This document shows positions 23,925-35,274 of a stretch of DNA of 64,000 nt, one piece after another (positions within the stretch are counted from its first letter, which is position 1; the number at the start of each line of letters is the position of its first letter). The notes beneath the pieces are model-generated. The model was not told the origin of the DNA. It saw only the letters and a program-made list of their open reading frames with translations, and ran no database searches. The stretch is from Dreissena polymorpha (taxonomy: Eukaryota; Mollusca; Bivalvia; Myida; Dreissenidae), in assembly GCF_020536995.1 (NCBI RefSeq), contig NC_068359.1, positions 102,811,974 through 102,875,973 on the forward strand, read 5' to 3'. The position numbers and the translations under genes were made by a program.

Positions 23925-24455
23925 ATTAAGCCTCCCCCAAAATTTTTGAGGGGAGCATATAGTCGCCGCTTCGTCTGTCCGTCTGTGTGTGTGTGTCCAT
24001 CCGTGCACAATTTTTGTCCGGGCTATTTCTCAGCAACTAATGACCGGAATTCAATTCAACTTTATGGGAAGCTTCACTACCAAGAGGAGATGTGCATTTT
24101 ATCAGCCGGTTCTGGTTGGATGATTATTCACAGAGTTATGGCCCTTTGAAATTTTCTATAAACTGTACATATAGTGCAATTCTTGTTCCCCCAACTACTG
24201 ACTGGAGTTCAATGAAGCTTTATGGGATGCTTAAATACCTTGAGGAGATGCGCATCTTATTTGTGGGTTCTGGTTAGATGATTTATTGAGAGAGTTATGG
24301 CCCTTTGAAATTTTTAAGTTACTAAACCATCCATCGTATTATTTTGTCCAAAGTTATGCCCCTCAAGACGTTTCCTTTTATTTGAATATATAATTCAATA
24401 CTGTGACAAAAAAAAACTTTGGGGAGCATCACCCATCTCCAACAGTTTCTTGTTT
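23925..24455 (+). repeat. 'cctcccccaaaa' inverted-end repeat
   Basis: It begins 'cctcccccaaaatttttgag' and ends 'actttggggagcatcaccca', with two cores about 160 bp apart ('ttatgggaagcttcactacc' / 'ttatgggatgcttaaatacc'). Confidence 0.75.
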
Positions 24456-25812
24456 AACAAGCAGTTTTTAGCTCACCTGAGCACAACGTGCTCATGGTGA
24501 GCTTTTGTGATCGCCTTTTGTGCGTCATCCATCGTGCGTCGTCAACATTTTGCCTTGTGAACTCTCTAGAGGCCACATTTATTGTCTGATCTTCATGAAA
24601 TTTGGTCAGAACATTTGTCCCATTGATACCTCGACTGAGTTTGAAAGTGATTCATGCTGGGTCAAAAACTAGGTCACTTGGTCCAAAAAAAGAAAAACCT
24701 TGTGAACACTGTAGAAGTCACATTTGATGCCCAATCTTCATGTAACTTTGTCAAAATGTTTGTCTAAATGATATGTTGGTTGAGTTAAAAAATGGTTCCG
24801 GTCTGTTGAAAAACATGGTCACCAGGGGGCGGGGCAGTATTCCTTATATGGCTATTGAGAAACCTTGTGAACACTCTAGAAGTCACAATTTTATGCCCAA
24901 TCATCATGAAACTTGGTCTAAACATTGGTTTCATGGATATCTCGGATGAGTTTGAAAATGGTCCTGATCGGTGAAAAAACATGGCCGCCAGCGGGCGGAG
25001 CAGTTTTCCGTATATGGCTATAGTAAAACCTTGTTAACACTCTAGAGGCCACATTTATTGTCCAATCTTCATGAAATTTGGTCAGAAGATTGGTCTGTAT
25101 GATATCTTGGATGAGTTAGAAAATGGTTATGTTTGCTTGAAAAACATGGCTGCCAAGGGGCGGGGCATTTTTCCTTATATGGCTATATATGGCTATAGTA
25201 AAACCTTGTGAACACTCTAGAGGCCACATTTATTGTCCAATCTTCATGAAATTTGGTCAGAAGATTGGTCTCAATGATATCTTGGATGAGTTCGAAAATT
25301 TATTTTTTGATCTTCATGAAACTTGGTCAGAAGATTTGTTCTAATGATATCTTGGATGAGTTCGAAAATGGTTTCGGTTGCCTAAAAAATATGGCCACCA
25401 GGGGGCGGGGCATTTTTCCTATTATTTGGCTATATATCATGCTTTAGTAAAACCTTGTTAACACTCTAGAGGCCACATTTATTGTCCAATCATCATGAAA
25501 CTTTGTCAGATGATTTGTCCCAATGATATCTTGGATGAGTTCGAAAATGGTTTCTGTTGCTTTTAAAAAATATGGCCACCAGGGGACGGGGCATTTTTCC
25601 TAATATGGCTATATATCGTGCTTTAGTAAAACCTTGATTACACTCTAGAGGTCACATTTATTGTCGGATCATCATGAAACTTGGTCAGATGATTTGTCCC
25701 AATGATATCTTGGATGAGTTTGAAAATGGTTCCGGTTGGTGGAAAAACATGGCCGCCAAGGGGGCGTGGCATTTTTCATTATATAGCTATAGTTAAAGTT
25801 AAATCTTGTTAA

Positions 25813-26828
25813 GGGGTGTTGCTGCAGTTTTGCTGATTTTTTTCCACCAAATAGATTTTGTTAAAAATTTATATTCAAGTACTATATACAAATACTATAT
25901 GAAAAATGAAATAAAAATATAGGGCCACCGGCCATGTTTTGATTTTATTCACCATTTTATAACATGTACTTTTTCATTTAAACTGGAAAATCTCTAATTG
26001 CCTCAAACCAATTAATAACCTATGAAATAGACAACATATAGATATTATATAAGCTGAGATACATAAAATACCATTTAATTAAACAACACAATGCCCAAAA
26101 CATGGAGAACACAAGTTACATTTAAAAAAATAATATTTTTTTAAATTTTTATGTCACCCGAAAAAACATCAATTTTTTACTATTTTTAACACCAAAATGT
26201 AATTTAAAAAAATTCTGTCAAATAGAATTCTGCAAAACTGCTCAGATATGTTCATCTACGTGTTGTCATCATAAAACACAAATAAAAAAGGGGGTCACCG
26301 CTATTTTAACCTAGATTTTTGGTTTTAACTATCCCTACCGTCTACGTCAAATTTTATAAAAATACATCAATTAGGCAATACCCAAGTACTGGTACATAGA
26401 AATATGCATAAACATTAGAAATTGTTTACAATCTTAACTGGGTTCACAACAGTTTACAAAAAGACATTATTTAAAAAACAATATTTAATCACAAACATAA
26501 TACCATACAGTATCAAACTCGACCTTAATAATTAATAACTTACATGTACTTGTTCACAGATTTCGGCTTGTTTTGGAGTTTGTGATTAAATGCTTTAAAT
26601 TGATAAATTTAAACGACATGACTAAAAAGCTCCAGTATAAAACAAGAATGAAATTAAAGAAGTAAAAAACAAGTTAACCCCACCTGGGATCGAACCACTG
26701 ACAATTGAATTATGAACCAACTCGGTCATTTCTGATGATACTGATAACAAAAATATTGAGTTGTGATAATAGCATCATCGGTGTTGCTATAAAAATATTC
26801 TCGGTTAAATAAACTGCCGCAACACCCC
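25813..26828. mobile_element. piggyBac-type non-autonomous element (family B), nested, TTAA-flanked
   Basis: The ends GGGGTGTTGCTGCAGTTT and (inverse) GGGGTGTTGCGGCAGTTT lie between TTAA at 25,809-25,812 and 26,829-26,832. The flanks rejoin as 'cttgttaacactctaga', which is the uninterrupted core sequence elsewhere in the host repeat, proving a TTAA insertion. It has no transposase frame and contains a minus-strand tRNA-like segment at 26,680-26,750. Confidence 0.9.
26680..26750 (-). repeat. tRNA-like segment inside the TTAA element
   Basis: On the minus strand, TGACCGAGTTGGTTC resembles an A box and GTGGTTCGATCCCAGG a B box. It may be a SINE head captured by the transposon or a decayed tRNA. 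Confidence 0.4.
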
Positions 26829-27846
26829 TTAACACTCTAGAAGCCATATTTATTGTACGATCATCATGAAACTTTGTCAGAAGATTTGTCCCAATGACAT
26901 TTTGGACAAGTTCGAAAATGGTTCCAGTTGCTTGAAAAACATGGCCACCAGTGGGCGGGACATTTTTCCTTATATGGACTTATGAATCTTCATGAAACTT
27001 TGTCAGTATATTTGTTTAAATGATATCTTGGATGTGTATGAAATTTTTTCTAGTATGTTGAAAAACGTGGCTGCCAGGGTGTTCACTAGTCATGAAAGTT
27101 GGTAAGAACATTTTGATCTAATGACATCTTGGGATGCACAGAACAGGTCAGTTCCTTTGAATCTCAGGTGAGCGACTTAGGGCCTTTCAGGCCCTCTTGT
27201 TATGGACTTATCATCCACCATCAGTCTTACATGATGCTTAATGTATATTACTGTTGTCAGTGGTGTTAGAGATTATATGCATATAAGCCAGAGAAAAAAA
27301 ATCTTCCAGCCTTTTTCTAACTTTCTTAATATGGTCTTTTTGTGCTTTTTTTGCTCGAATATGCTAATAAGGTCACTGTTTTATCCTTTTTAAATTGGAC
27401 AGTTTTTACTATTGTTAAAAGCTTTTGTAAAAACTTAAAAGTGTTCCTATAAAAAAAATTCCTTTCGTGTTTCCTAAAGTTAAAACTGAGTCTTTTATTT
27501 CATTGAATTTAATGCACTAAATTTCCCAAATTGCTACTTTATTTGTTGATGACAAAGTTAGATAAAGCTTTTGACTGAATAAATGTTCGGCAGTAATTTA
27601 AGAACTTTTAGCCGCAGATCAGATCATGTTGTTAAAGAAATTAAAACCATGAATAAATGTAAAAAAATAATGACTTTAATTTAAAAGAAAGTATATGATT
27701 ACACACATTGCCCTGAATTCAATAGAAAGTATACGATTAATGATGGCATTTGAATGTGACATAAATCATACAAACAGCATAAGTTTATCTGTTGATAGAT
27801 CTAAGTACAAATTATTGACGCTTTTCAATCATAATTGGACTAAACT

Positions 27847-27931
27847 CTGTTTCAACTTGTTAACACGGCATTGGTGGCGCATACAGAATCAAAGGCCAGT
27901 GTAAAGCTCTTGAACCCAGACTGTTTGATGA
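27847..27931 (+). repeat. Exon-like duplicated segment, copy 1
   Basis: This ~85-bp segment contains 'ggcgcatacagaatcaaagg' and has one open frame of about 29 codons (with VAHTESKASV and LNPDCLM). It is repeated at 29,018-29,110. It is not a recognised protein and may simply be the flank of a duplicated repeat. Confidence 0.5.
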
Positions 27932-27989
27932 TAGGTGGAGTTTCATAGTGAGCTGGTTTCAAGTTTCAAACAACCTTCTGTGTCACTGG

Positions 27990-28213
27990 GGTATTTCATG
28001 CTAAACAAATGTGCTTTTCTCTGAGAAAATTGGGTTTAATGCATGTCGCAAATTGTCGTACCAGATTAGCCTGTGAAGTCTGCACAGGCTTATCAGGTAC
28101 GACACTTTTGGCCTAAACTGTATTTTCTTTAAGAAGAGACTTTATATATAAGAAACAAAAAATTCCATTAAATCCGAAAGTGTCATCCCTTATTAGCCAG
28201 TAGAGACTGTACA
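27990..28213 (+). mobile_element. Palindromic element copy whose right end is expanded
   Basis: It starts 'ctctgagaaaattgggttta', has the nested palindrome around 'cagattagcctgtgaagtct' and a right arm beginning 'gtgtcatcccttattagcca'. The right arm then becomes a 44-bp satellite. Confidence 0.8.
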
Positions 28214-28828
28214 GACTAATCTGAGATGACACTATGCACATGCAATAAGCTCCATCAGACTACTCTGGGATGACACTATGCACATGCAATAAGCTCCATC
28301 AGACTACTCTGGGATGACACTATGCACATGCAATAAGCTCCATCAGACTACTCTGGGATGACACTATGCACATGCAATAAGCTCCATCAGACTACTCTGG
28401 GATGACACTATGCACATGCAATAAGCTCCATCAGACTACTCTGGGATGACACTATGCACATGCAATAAGCTCCATCAGACTACTCTGGGATGACACTATG
28501 CACATGCAATAAGCTCCATCAGACTACTCTGGGATGACACTATGCACATGCAATAAGCTCCATCAGACTACTCTGGGATGACACTATGCACATGCAATAA
28601 GCTCCATCAGACTACTCTGGGATGACACTATGCACATGCAATAAGCTCCATCAGACTACTCTGGGATGACACTATGCACATGCAATAAGCTCCATCAGAC
28701 TACTCTGGGATGACACTATGCACATGCAATAAGCTCCATCAGACTACTCTGGGATGACACTATGCACATGCAATAAGCTCCATCAGACTACTCTGGGATG
28801 ACACTATGCACATGCAATAAGCTCCATT
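28214..28828 (+). repeat. 44-bp satellite, 14 units, derived from the palindromic element's right end
   Basis: The unit is GACTACTCTGGGATGACACT, ATGCACATGCAATAAGCTCC, ATCA. All units after the first are identical. The first unit still reads 'gactaatctgagatgacact', the canonical arm. Perfect homogeneity implies very recent expansion. Confidence 0.95.
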
Positions 28829-29017
28829 TTTCCAGAGCAAGACTAAAATGTAGCTTTGGCTTCTTTTGAATCATAAGTAGACTGTATGGCGGTGATTCTT
28901 TCATTGCAATTGGTTTGAATTCTTCTTTAGAATATTTCTGCTCATATGTTAATGTTTGATTAACTGGTGTATGGATGATATTTTATACAATTAGTTTATA
29001 CAAATGAAATTTCAATT

Positions 29018-29110
29018 TGTATCAACTGTTTGACACGGTATTGGTGGCACATACAGAATCAAAGGCCAGCGTAAGACTCTTCAACCCAGACTGTTTGATG
29101 TTTGTTGGAG
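29018..29110 (+). repeat. Exon-like duplicated segment, copy 2
   Basis: This is the counterpart of 27,847-27,931, offset 1,170 bp, about 85-90% identical and open in the same frame. It is also followed directly by a palindromic element turned into a satellite, so a larger unit was duplicated. Confidence 0.5.
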
Positions 29111-29211
29111 TTTTGTGGTGGTGTAACAAGAGGTGGTGTTAAAAAAAATTAACTTCCCTACCACTGTGGTATTATATGCATGCCAAACATAATTAGCTTT
29201 GGTCTTAGAAA

Positions 29212-30831
29212 ACAGAGCTAAATGTATGTGCGTAGTGTCATCCCAGATTAGCCAGTCATCACAGAGCTAAATGTATGTGCGTAGTGTCATCCCAGATTAA
29301 CCAGTCCTCACAGAGCTAAATGTATGTGTGTAGTGTCATCCCAGATTAGCCAGTCCTCACAGAGCTAAATGTATGTGCGTAGTGTCATCCCAGATTAACC
29401 AGTCCTCACAGAGCTAAATGTATGTGTGTAGTGTCATCCCAGATTAACCAGTCCTCACAGAGCTAAATGTATGTGTGTAGTGTCATCCCAGATTAACCAG
29501 TCCTCACAGAGCTAAATGTATGTGCGTAGTGTCATCCCAGATTAGCCAGTCCTCACAGAGCTAAATGTATGTGCGTAGTGTCATCCCAGATTAACCAGTC
29601 CTCACAGAGCTAAATGTATGTGCGTAGTGTCATCCCAGATTAACCAGTCCTCACAGAGCTAAATGTATGTGCATAGTGTCATCCCAGATTAGCCAGTCCT
29701 CACAGAGCTAAATGTATGTGCGTAGTGTCATCCCAGATTAACCAGTCCTCACAGAGCTAAATGTATGTGCGTAGTGTCATCCCAGATTAGCCAGTCCTCA
29801 CAGAGCTAAATGTATGTGCGTAGTGTCATCCCAGATTAGCCAGTCATCACAGAGCTAAATGTATGTGTGTAGTGTCATCCCAGATTAACCAGTCCTCACA
29901 GAGCTAAATGTATGTGCGTAGTGTCATCCCAGATTAGCCAGTCATCACAGAGCTAAATGTATGTGTGTAGTGTCATCCCAGAATAGCCAGTCCTCACAGA
30001 GCTAAGTGTATGTGCGTAGTGTCATCCCAGATTAGCCAGTCCTCACAGAGCTAAATGTATGTGCGTAGTGTCATCCCAGATTAGCCAGTCCTCACAGAGC
30101 TAAATGTATGTGCGTAGTGTCATCCCAGATTAACCAGTCCTCACAGAGCTAAATGTATGTGCATAGTGTCATCCCAGATTAACCAGTCCTCACAGAGCTA
30201 AATGTATGTGCGTAGTGTCATCCCAGATTAGCCAGTCCACACAGAGCTAAATGTATGTGCATAGTGTCATCCCAGATTAGCCAGTCCTCACAGAGCTAAA
30301 TGTATGTGCGTAGTGTCATCCCAGATTAACCAGTCCTCACAGAGCTAAATGTATGTGCGTAGTGTCATCCCAGATTAACCAGTCCTCACAGAGCTAAATG
30401 TATGTGCGTAGTGTCATCCCAGATTAACCAGTCCTCACAGAGCTAAATGTATGTGCATAGTGTCATCCCAGATTAACCAGTCCTCACAGAGCTAAATGTA
30501 TGTGCGTAGTGTCATCCCAGATTAGCCAGTCCACACAGAGCTAAATGTATGTGCGTAGTGTCATCCCAGATTAACCAGTCCTCACAGAGCTAAATGTATG
30601 TGCGTAGTGTCATCCCAGATTAGCCGGTCCTCACAGAGCTAAATGTATGTGCGTAGTGTCATCCCAGATTAGCCAGTCCTCACAGAGCTAAGTGTATGTG
30701 CGTAGTGTCATCCCAGATTAGCCAGTCCTCACAGAGCTAAATGTATGTGCGTAGTGTCATCCCAGATTAGCCAGTCCTCACAGAGCTAAATGTATGTGCG
30801 TAGTGTCATCCCAGATTAGCCAGTCCTCACA
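29212..30831 (+). repeat. 49-bp satellite, 33 units, derived from the palindromic element's left arm
   Basis: The unit is ACAGAGCTAAATGTATGTGC, GTAGTGTCATCCCAGATTAG, CCAGTCCTC. The canonical arm reads 'aatgcatgtgcgtaaagtgt' and 'cccagattagcctgtgcagt'. After the last unit the element continues with 'acaggcttatctgggatgcc' and 'aactggatttttgtt', so the array grew inside one element copy. Units vary (gcg/gtg/gca, attag/attaa), and variants alternate, so it is older than the 44-bp array. Confidence 0.95.
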
Positions 30832-30956
30832 GGCTTATCTGGGATGCCACTTACCCCTGAACTGGATTTTTGTTAAGAAAATAGAAGAAACTTCATTTAA
30901 ACAAATAGTTGCATTTTATATTATTGTTTAAATTTTAAATCAAAAGCCTGTCTGGT

Positions 30957-31016
30957 GCATTGTTAGAGAATCTAGGGGTCCCAGGTTTGAGTCCAATGGA
31001 TGGCACTTTTTAAACT
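30957..31016 (+). repeat. tRNA-like fragment
   Basis: GTCTGGTGCATTGTTAGAG resembles an A box and CCAGGTTTGAGTCC a B box, and the first and last bases (GCC/GGC) could pair. It is probably a SINE remnant or tRNA pseudogene. Confidence 0.4.
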
Positions 31017-31303
31017 GCATTATTTACCTTGTTATTATTATTATTTTAAGCAATTTTATATTGTTTACTTTATGATTTGTAATTCTTTCAATTACTTTTG
31101 TCAAAAATAGAGAAATCTCTGAAAAGGTCCCTTTAGGTTCAACAATTATATTTGTACAAAAGCTCTGTTCTAAAAGGCTTTTGCAAATAATTTAAATGCT
31201 ATATTATAAAAAACATTGTATTCAGAATTACTAATTCAGAACTCATTGCAATTGCAACATTCTTTATTTTTGAGCTGTTTGTTTATTGCTTAATGAATCT
31301 ATA

Positions 31304-31963
31304 CACTTCAACACCGTTATTTCGAAGTCGTCGGGACCGTTACAAAAACTTCGGATTAACGAAAATTCGAAATAAACATTTGACAGAAGACTTCTTTGAT
31401 TCTGTAAAAATAAAACGCTGTGGAAGTCGCATGGTTCGGTAACACGCGTATTTTAAAGCGTAAGCAAATCATAGCAATATATTTCCACTTTAAACAAACA
31501 GAGGAATAAAAAGATTCTTTTTCTTGTTTTTATTTTGGTCTTATTACAAAACATATACAATATAACGAATAGCACAAATTATCAGACATACAAACACATC
31601 AATACATTTTCGGAAATGAATTAACGTTTTTTGAACTAATACGCGATGTCTCTCTGAACACCAGCATTCGCACAGACGACAAAGGTGTAATTATCGGCTT
31701 TTGACGTGCCACGACAAGGTGTGAAAATACGCTCAGTATTTTGCAGTTTTGACTTTGGATTAACGATTGATAATAAGGTGCGAATTATAGTGTTTGGACC
31801 GACTGAATCACTTCGAAATAACGATTTCTTCGGTTTAACGAAGTTCGGATTAACAATAAAATTTTGTATTAAACAAAGAAGAACCAAAATCGGGACCCGA
31901 AAAAATACTTCGAAATAACGGTGACTTCGGATTATCGGTGTTCGAAATAACGGTGTTGAAGTG
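31304..31963. mobile_element. Non-autonomous Tc1/pogo-type element (TA duplication)
   Basis: The ends CACTTCAACACCGTTATTTC and its exact inverse are flanked by TA. 'cgaaataacg' and 'ttcggattaacg' are iterated subterminally. There is no transposase frame. It sits 217 bp before the POLE2 terminal exon. Confidence 0.85.
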
Positions 31964-32180
31964 TATGTGTATGAGGCTATGCTTACTACAATTCCATCTT
32001 TGTTCAACCTAATATATTGACCAATAAGAATCCTTGTAACATCAAACTATTTCTCAACCTAAAATATTGACCAATAAGAATGTTTGAAACATTAGATCTC
32101 TAATTGTGATTGGTTTGTTTTCAGACAGACTGAAAACAGTATGATGTTGTGTTCAATATCTTGTCATTTTCTATTTTCAG

Positions 32181-32264
32181 GGTTCGTTCCCAAGGACAGA
32201 TTTCAGCTTTAAGGTGTACCTTCCCGCCACCAGACAGATAGAAGACAGCAAGATATCCGACTGA
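32181..32264 (+). CDS. POLE2: POLE2 terminal coding exon
   Basis: This exon has 27 codons plus a TGA stop and follows 'ctattttcag'. It reads GSFPRTDFSFKVYLPATRQI and then EDSKISD. Human POLE2 ends, from memory, with [20 protein letters not shown] and EDSKLQGF, so the exon, its phase (0) and the stop position all fit the family. Joined to 18,763-18,939 it gives an uninterrupted 86-residue C-terminus. The intron between them is 13,241 bp and is filled with repeats and a nested open gene. A variant poly(A) signal lies about 220 bp after the stop. Confidence 0.94.
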   Translation, partial: GSFPRTDFSFKVYLPATRQIEDSKISD

Positions 32265-32483
32265 TATCTATTCCTGCATAGGGACCACCTGGGACTATAT
32301 GATAATGATGATAATATCACTATATTATATTGATTTATATGTGAATAGTTAGTTTTATTTAATTGAACAAAAATGTATCAGTTGAGTGCTACTTGTGTTA
32401 ATTGTTTTGTATGACACATTTGTGATTATGTTAGAGTTGTTACAACCCTTTATGTATGAATGCAAATATAAAAATAAGGTGTT

Positions 32484-32489
32484 ATTAAA
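32484..32489 (+). terminator. POLE2: Possible POLE2 poly(A) signal (ATTAAA)
   Basis: An ATTAAA hexamer, the commonest variant signal, lies 220 bp after the POLE2 stop, with a near-signal AATAAG just before it. No transcript end is known, so this is a position-based guess. Confidence 0.4.
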
Positions 32490-32726
32490 GAACAAGAAAA
32501 GTTTTCATCACCTGACCGCTGTCATGCAAAATGTGATCTTATGCCATATGCGGCCATTTTCTGTCCACTATAAAGCCACACAAGATTACTGTCTCATTCG
32601 CAGACATGGTTTTTTAATCTTATAAATTACCATGTTTCCAGCCTGTACTATCCATGTCTCTCATTCATTAATTCAAATTTCTCTGAGAATGTTTCAATTA
32701 AGAAGCAAATGATATGCGTATTTTTC
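32490..32726. other. POLE2 downstream flank
   Basis: Unique AT-rich sequence with no recognised feature. Confidence 0.5.
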
Positions 32727-32734
32727 ATTCGGAC

Positions 32735-33672
32735 CACAGGTGGTTAGCATGTTGCTATGATATTAATTAGTGAAAACATCATTTTGAATGATAAATTATC
32801 ATATTATAACGAAAAATTAACTTTTCTGGAAAAAAAAATTCACAATCAAATATATATATAACAAGGTATGCAACTCAAAATCATCCCAAAACGGGGTGCA
32901 TCGCTTTGAACAGCCATATCTTCATCAATTGTGCAGCGATTTTCACGATATTGGTCTTATTCAACGCAGAAATGAATTTCCTTTCTGGCAATGTATATGT
33001 CTTGCAATATTTTTTACAAATGCTGGGTCAACTTTTAAGAAATAACACGATACACAAACTTGCATGACCCAGTTGACAATGATCATGCAGTCTTTATGAA
33101 TGAAATCTCCAGTTGTAAAGACACACCTCTGCATTGGACCAATGAAATCACTCGTGTGTTTAATATGTCAGTTAGTTGAAATGTATGTAAACAAAGGTTT
33201 CAAACGGCGCTAAACAGTTAGTCTTGATGCATAATGTTTTATTGAATTATGGTATCGAGATACATGAACTTTGTAGGGAAGATGCCCTTTACTCCGTGAA
33301 GATTTCAGTCTTAAAGACTGCATGATCATTGTCAACTGGGTCATGCGAGTTGTGTATCGTGTTTTTTCTTAAAAGTTGACCCAGCATTTGTAAAAATATT
33401 GCAAGACATATACATTTCCAGAAAGGAAATTCATTTCTGCGTTGAATAAGACCGAGATCGTGAAAATCGCTGCACAATTGATGAAGATATGGCTGTTCAA
33501 AGCGATGCACCCCGTTTTGGGGTGATTTTGAGTTGCATACCTTGTTATATATATATTTGATAGTGAATTTTTTTTTTTCATAAAATTTAATTTTTTGTTA
33601 TAATATGATTATTTATCATTCAAAATGATGTTTTCACTTATAAATATCATAGCCACACGCTAGCCACCTGTG
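32735..33672. mobile_element. Fold-back element, 8-bp target duplication, copy 1
   Basis: It is flanked by ATTCGGAC at 32,727-32,734 and 33,673-33,680. The ends are CACAGGTGGTTAGC and (inverse) CACAGGTGGCTAGC. Long inverted arms of roughly 350-400 bp (for example 'acggggtgcatcgctttgaa') surround a shorter centre. An 8-bp duplication fits hAT-like transposition. Short frames here are arm sequence, not genes. Confidence 0.88.
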
Positions 33673-33796
33673 ATTCGGACCTTTAACAGTTGCCACCATT
33701 ACATTTAGTTCCATCATTGAGAAAATGTATTTCATGTTTTTTAATCATATGCCCACTAAAAATAAGTAGAAAAGTAATAAGTAATAAAATTATTAA

Positions 33797-35274
33797 TTAG
33801 CTCACCTGTCTCGAAGTGACATGGCGAGCTTATGTGACCGTGTGATGTCCGTATGTGCGTGCGTGCGTGTATGCGTGCGTCTGTCAACAATTTGTTTGTG
33901 TAGACAGTAGAGGTCACTGTTTTCATCCAATCTTTATGAAATTTGGTCAGAATGTTTATCTTGATGAAATCTGGGTTGGGATTGTATTTGGGTCATCTGG
34001 GGTCAAAAACTAGGTCACTAGGTCAAAAACTAGGTCAAATAATTGAAAAACCTTGTGTAGACTATAGAAGTTGCAGTTTTCATCCAAGCTTTATTAAATT
34101 TGGTGATAATGTTTATCTTGATGAAATCTGGGTTTGGATTGTATTTGGGTCATCTGAGGTCAAAAACTAGGTCACTAGGTCAAAAACTAGGTCAACTAAT
34201 AGAAAAACCTTGTGTAGACAATAGAAGTCGCAGTTTTCATCCAATCTTTATGAAATTTAGTCAGAATGTTTATCTTGATGGAACCTGGGTTGGGATTGTA
34301 TTTGGGTCATCTGGGGTCAAAAACTCGGTCACTAGGTCAAAAACTAGGTCAAATAGTAGAAAAACCTTGTATAGACAATAGAGGTCGCAGTTTTCATCCA
34401 ATCTTTATGAAATTTGGTCAGAATGTTAATCTTGATGAAATCTGGGTTGGGATCGTATTTGGGTCATCTGGGGTCAAAAACTAGGTCACTAGGTCAAAAA
34501 CTAGAGCAAATAATAGAAAACCCTTGTGTAGACAATAGAGGTCGCAGTTTTCATCCAATCTTTATGAAATGTGGTCAGATTGTTTATCTTGATGAAATCT
34601 GGCTTGGGACTGTATTTGAGTCATCTGAGGTCAAAAACTAGGTCACTAGGTCAAATAATAGAAAAACCGTAAACAATTGGTTTGTGTAGACAGTAGAGGT
34701 CACAGTTTTCATCCAATCTTTGTGAAATTTGGTCAGAATGTTTATCTTGATAAAAACTGGGTTGGGATTGTATTTGGGTTATCTGGGGTCAAAAACTAGG
34801 TCACTAGGTAAAAAACTAGGTCACTATGTCAAATAATAGAAAACCCTTGTGTAGACAATAGAGGTCACAGTTTTCATCCAATCTTCATGAAATTTGGTCA
34901 GAATGTTTGTAATGAAGAAATCTGGGTTGGGATTGTATTTGGGTTACCTGGGGTCAAAAACTAGGTCATTAGGTCAAATAATAGAAAAACCTTGTGTAGG
35001 CAATAGAGGTCACAGTTTTCATCCAATCTTTATAAAATTTGACCAGAATGTTTATCTTAATGAAATCTGGGTTGGAATTGTATTTGGGTCACCTGGGGTC
35101 AAAAACAAGGTCAATAAGTCAAATATTATAAAAACCTTGTGTAGACAATAGAGGGCACAGTTTTCATCCAATCTTCATAAAATTTGGTCAGAATGTTTAT
35201 GTTGATGAAATCTGGGTTGGGATTGTATTTGGTTAGTCAGGTGAGCGATTCAGGGCCATCATGGCCCTCTTGTT
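33797..35274 (+). repeat. 'agctcacctg' inverted-end repeat, nine ~157-bp cores
   Basis: It begins 'agctcacctgtctcgaagtg' and ends 'caggtgagcgattcagggcc' and 'ggccctcttgtt'. The cores repeat 'gttttcatccaatctttatg', 'tttggtcagaatgtttatct', and 'aactaggtcactaggtca' about every 157 bp. Short overlapping frames are by-products. Confidence 0.93.

Larger units (their letters stand above)
24468..27201 (+). repeat. Large 'agctcacctg' inverted-end repeat with ~160-175-bp cores, split by an insertion
   Basis: It begins 'agctcacctgagcacaacgt' and ends 'caggtgagcgacttagggcc' with 'gccctcttgtta'. Internally about nine cores share 'ctctagaggccacatttatt' and 'tcttcatgaaatttggtcag'. Architecture (inverted termini plus iterated cores) recalls the pearl-type elements described in oysters; this is inference. 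It is interrupted at 25,813-26,828. Confidence 0.85.
18940..32180 (+). other. POLE2: Last intron of POLE2 (13.2 kb)
   Basis: The intron is bounded by a 'gtaggg' donor and a 'ctattttcag' acceptor. In order it holds a tRNA-like fragment, two tandem-core repeats, a same-strand open gene (21,060-21,539), a 4-unit tandem-core repeat (22,127-22,858), a 25-bp array (23,332-23,880), a large inverted-end repeat with a nested TTAA element (24,468-27,201), two satellite arrays (28,214-28,828 and 29,212-30,831) and a TA-flanked element (31,304-31,963). In 20,123-21,059, 21,662-22,126, 22,859-23,331 and 27,202-27,846 I see only AT-rich sequence without recognisable features. Confidence 0.9.

Noticed and set aside
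29212-30831. CRISPR-like array of 49-bp repeats
   Set aside because: No spacers; units derive from a palindromic transposon arm.
26680-31016. Functional tRNA genes at 26,680, 30,957 and 19,141
   Set aside because: Box-like motifs are present but the stems and lengths do not form a convincing cloverleaf; listed only as tRNA-like fragments.
31636-32007. 123-codon minus-strand frame
   Set aside because: It is the iterated 'cgaaataacg' sequence of the TA-flanked element.
33943-35151. Overlapping frames with a repeating LGLYLGHLGSKTRS-type peptide
   Set aside because: They follow the ~157-bp cores of a non-coding bivalve repeat.
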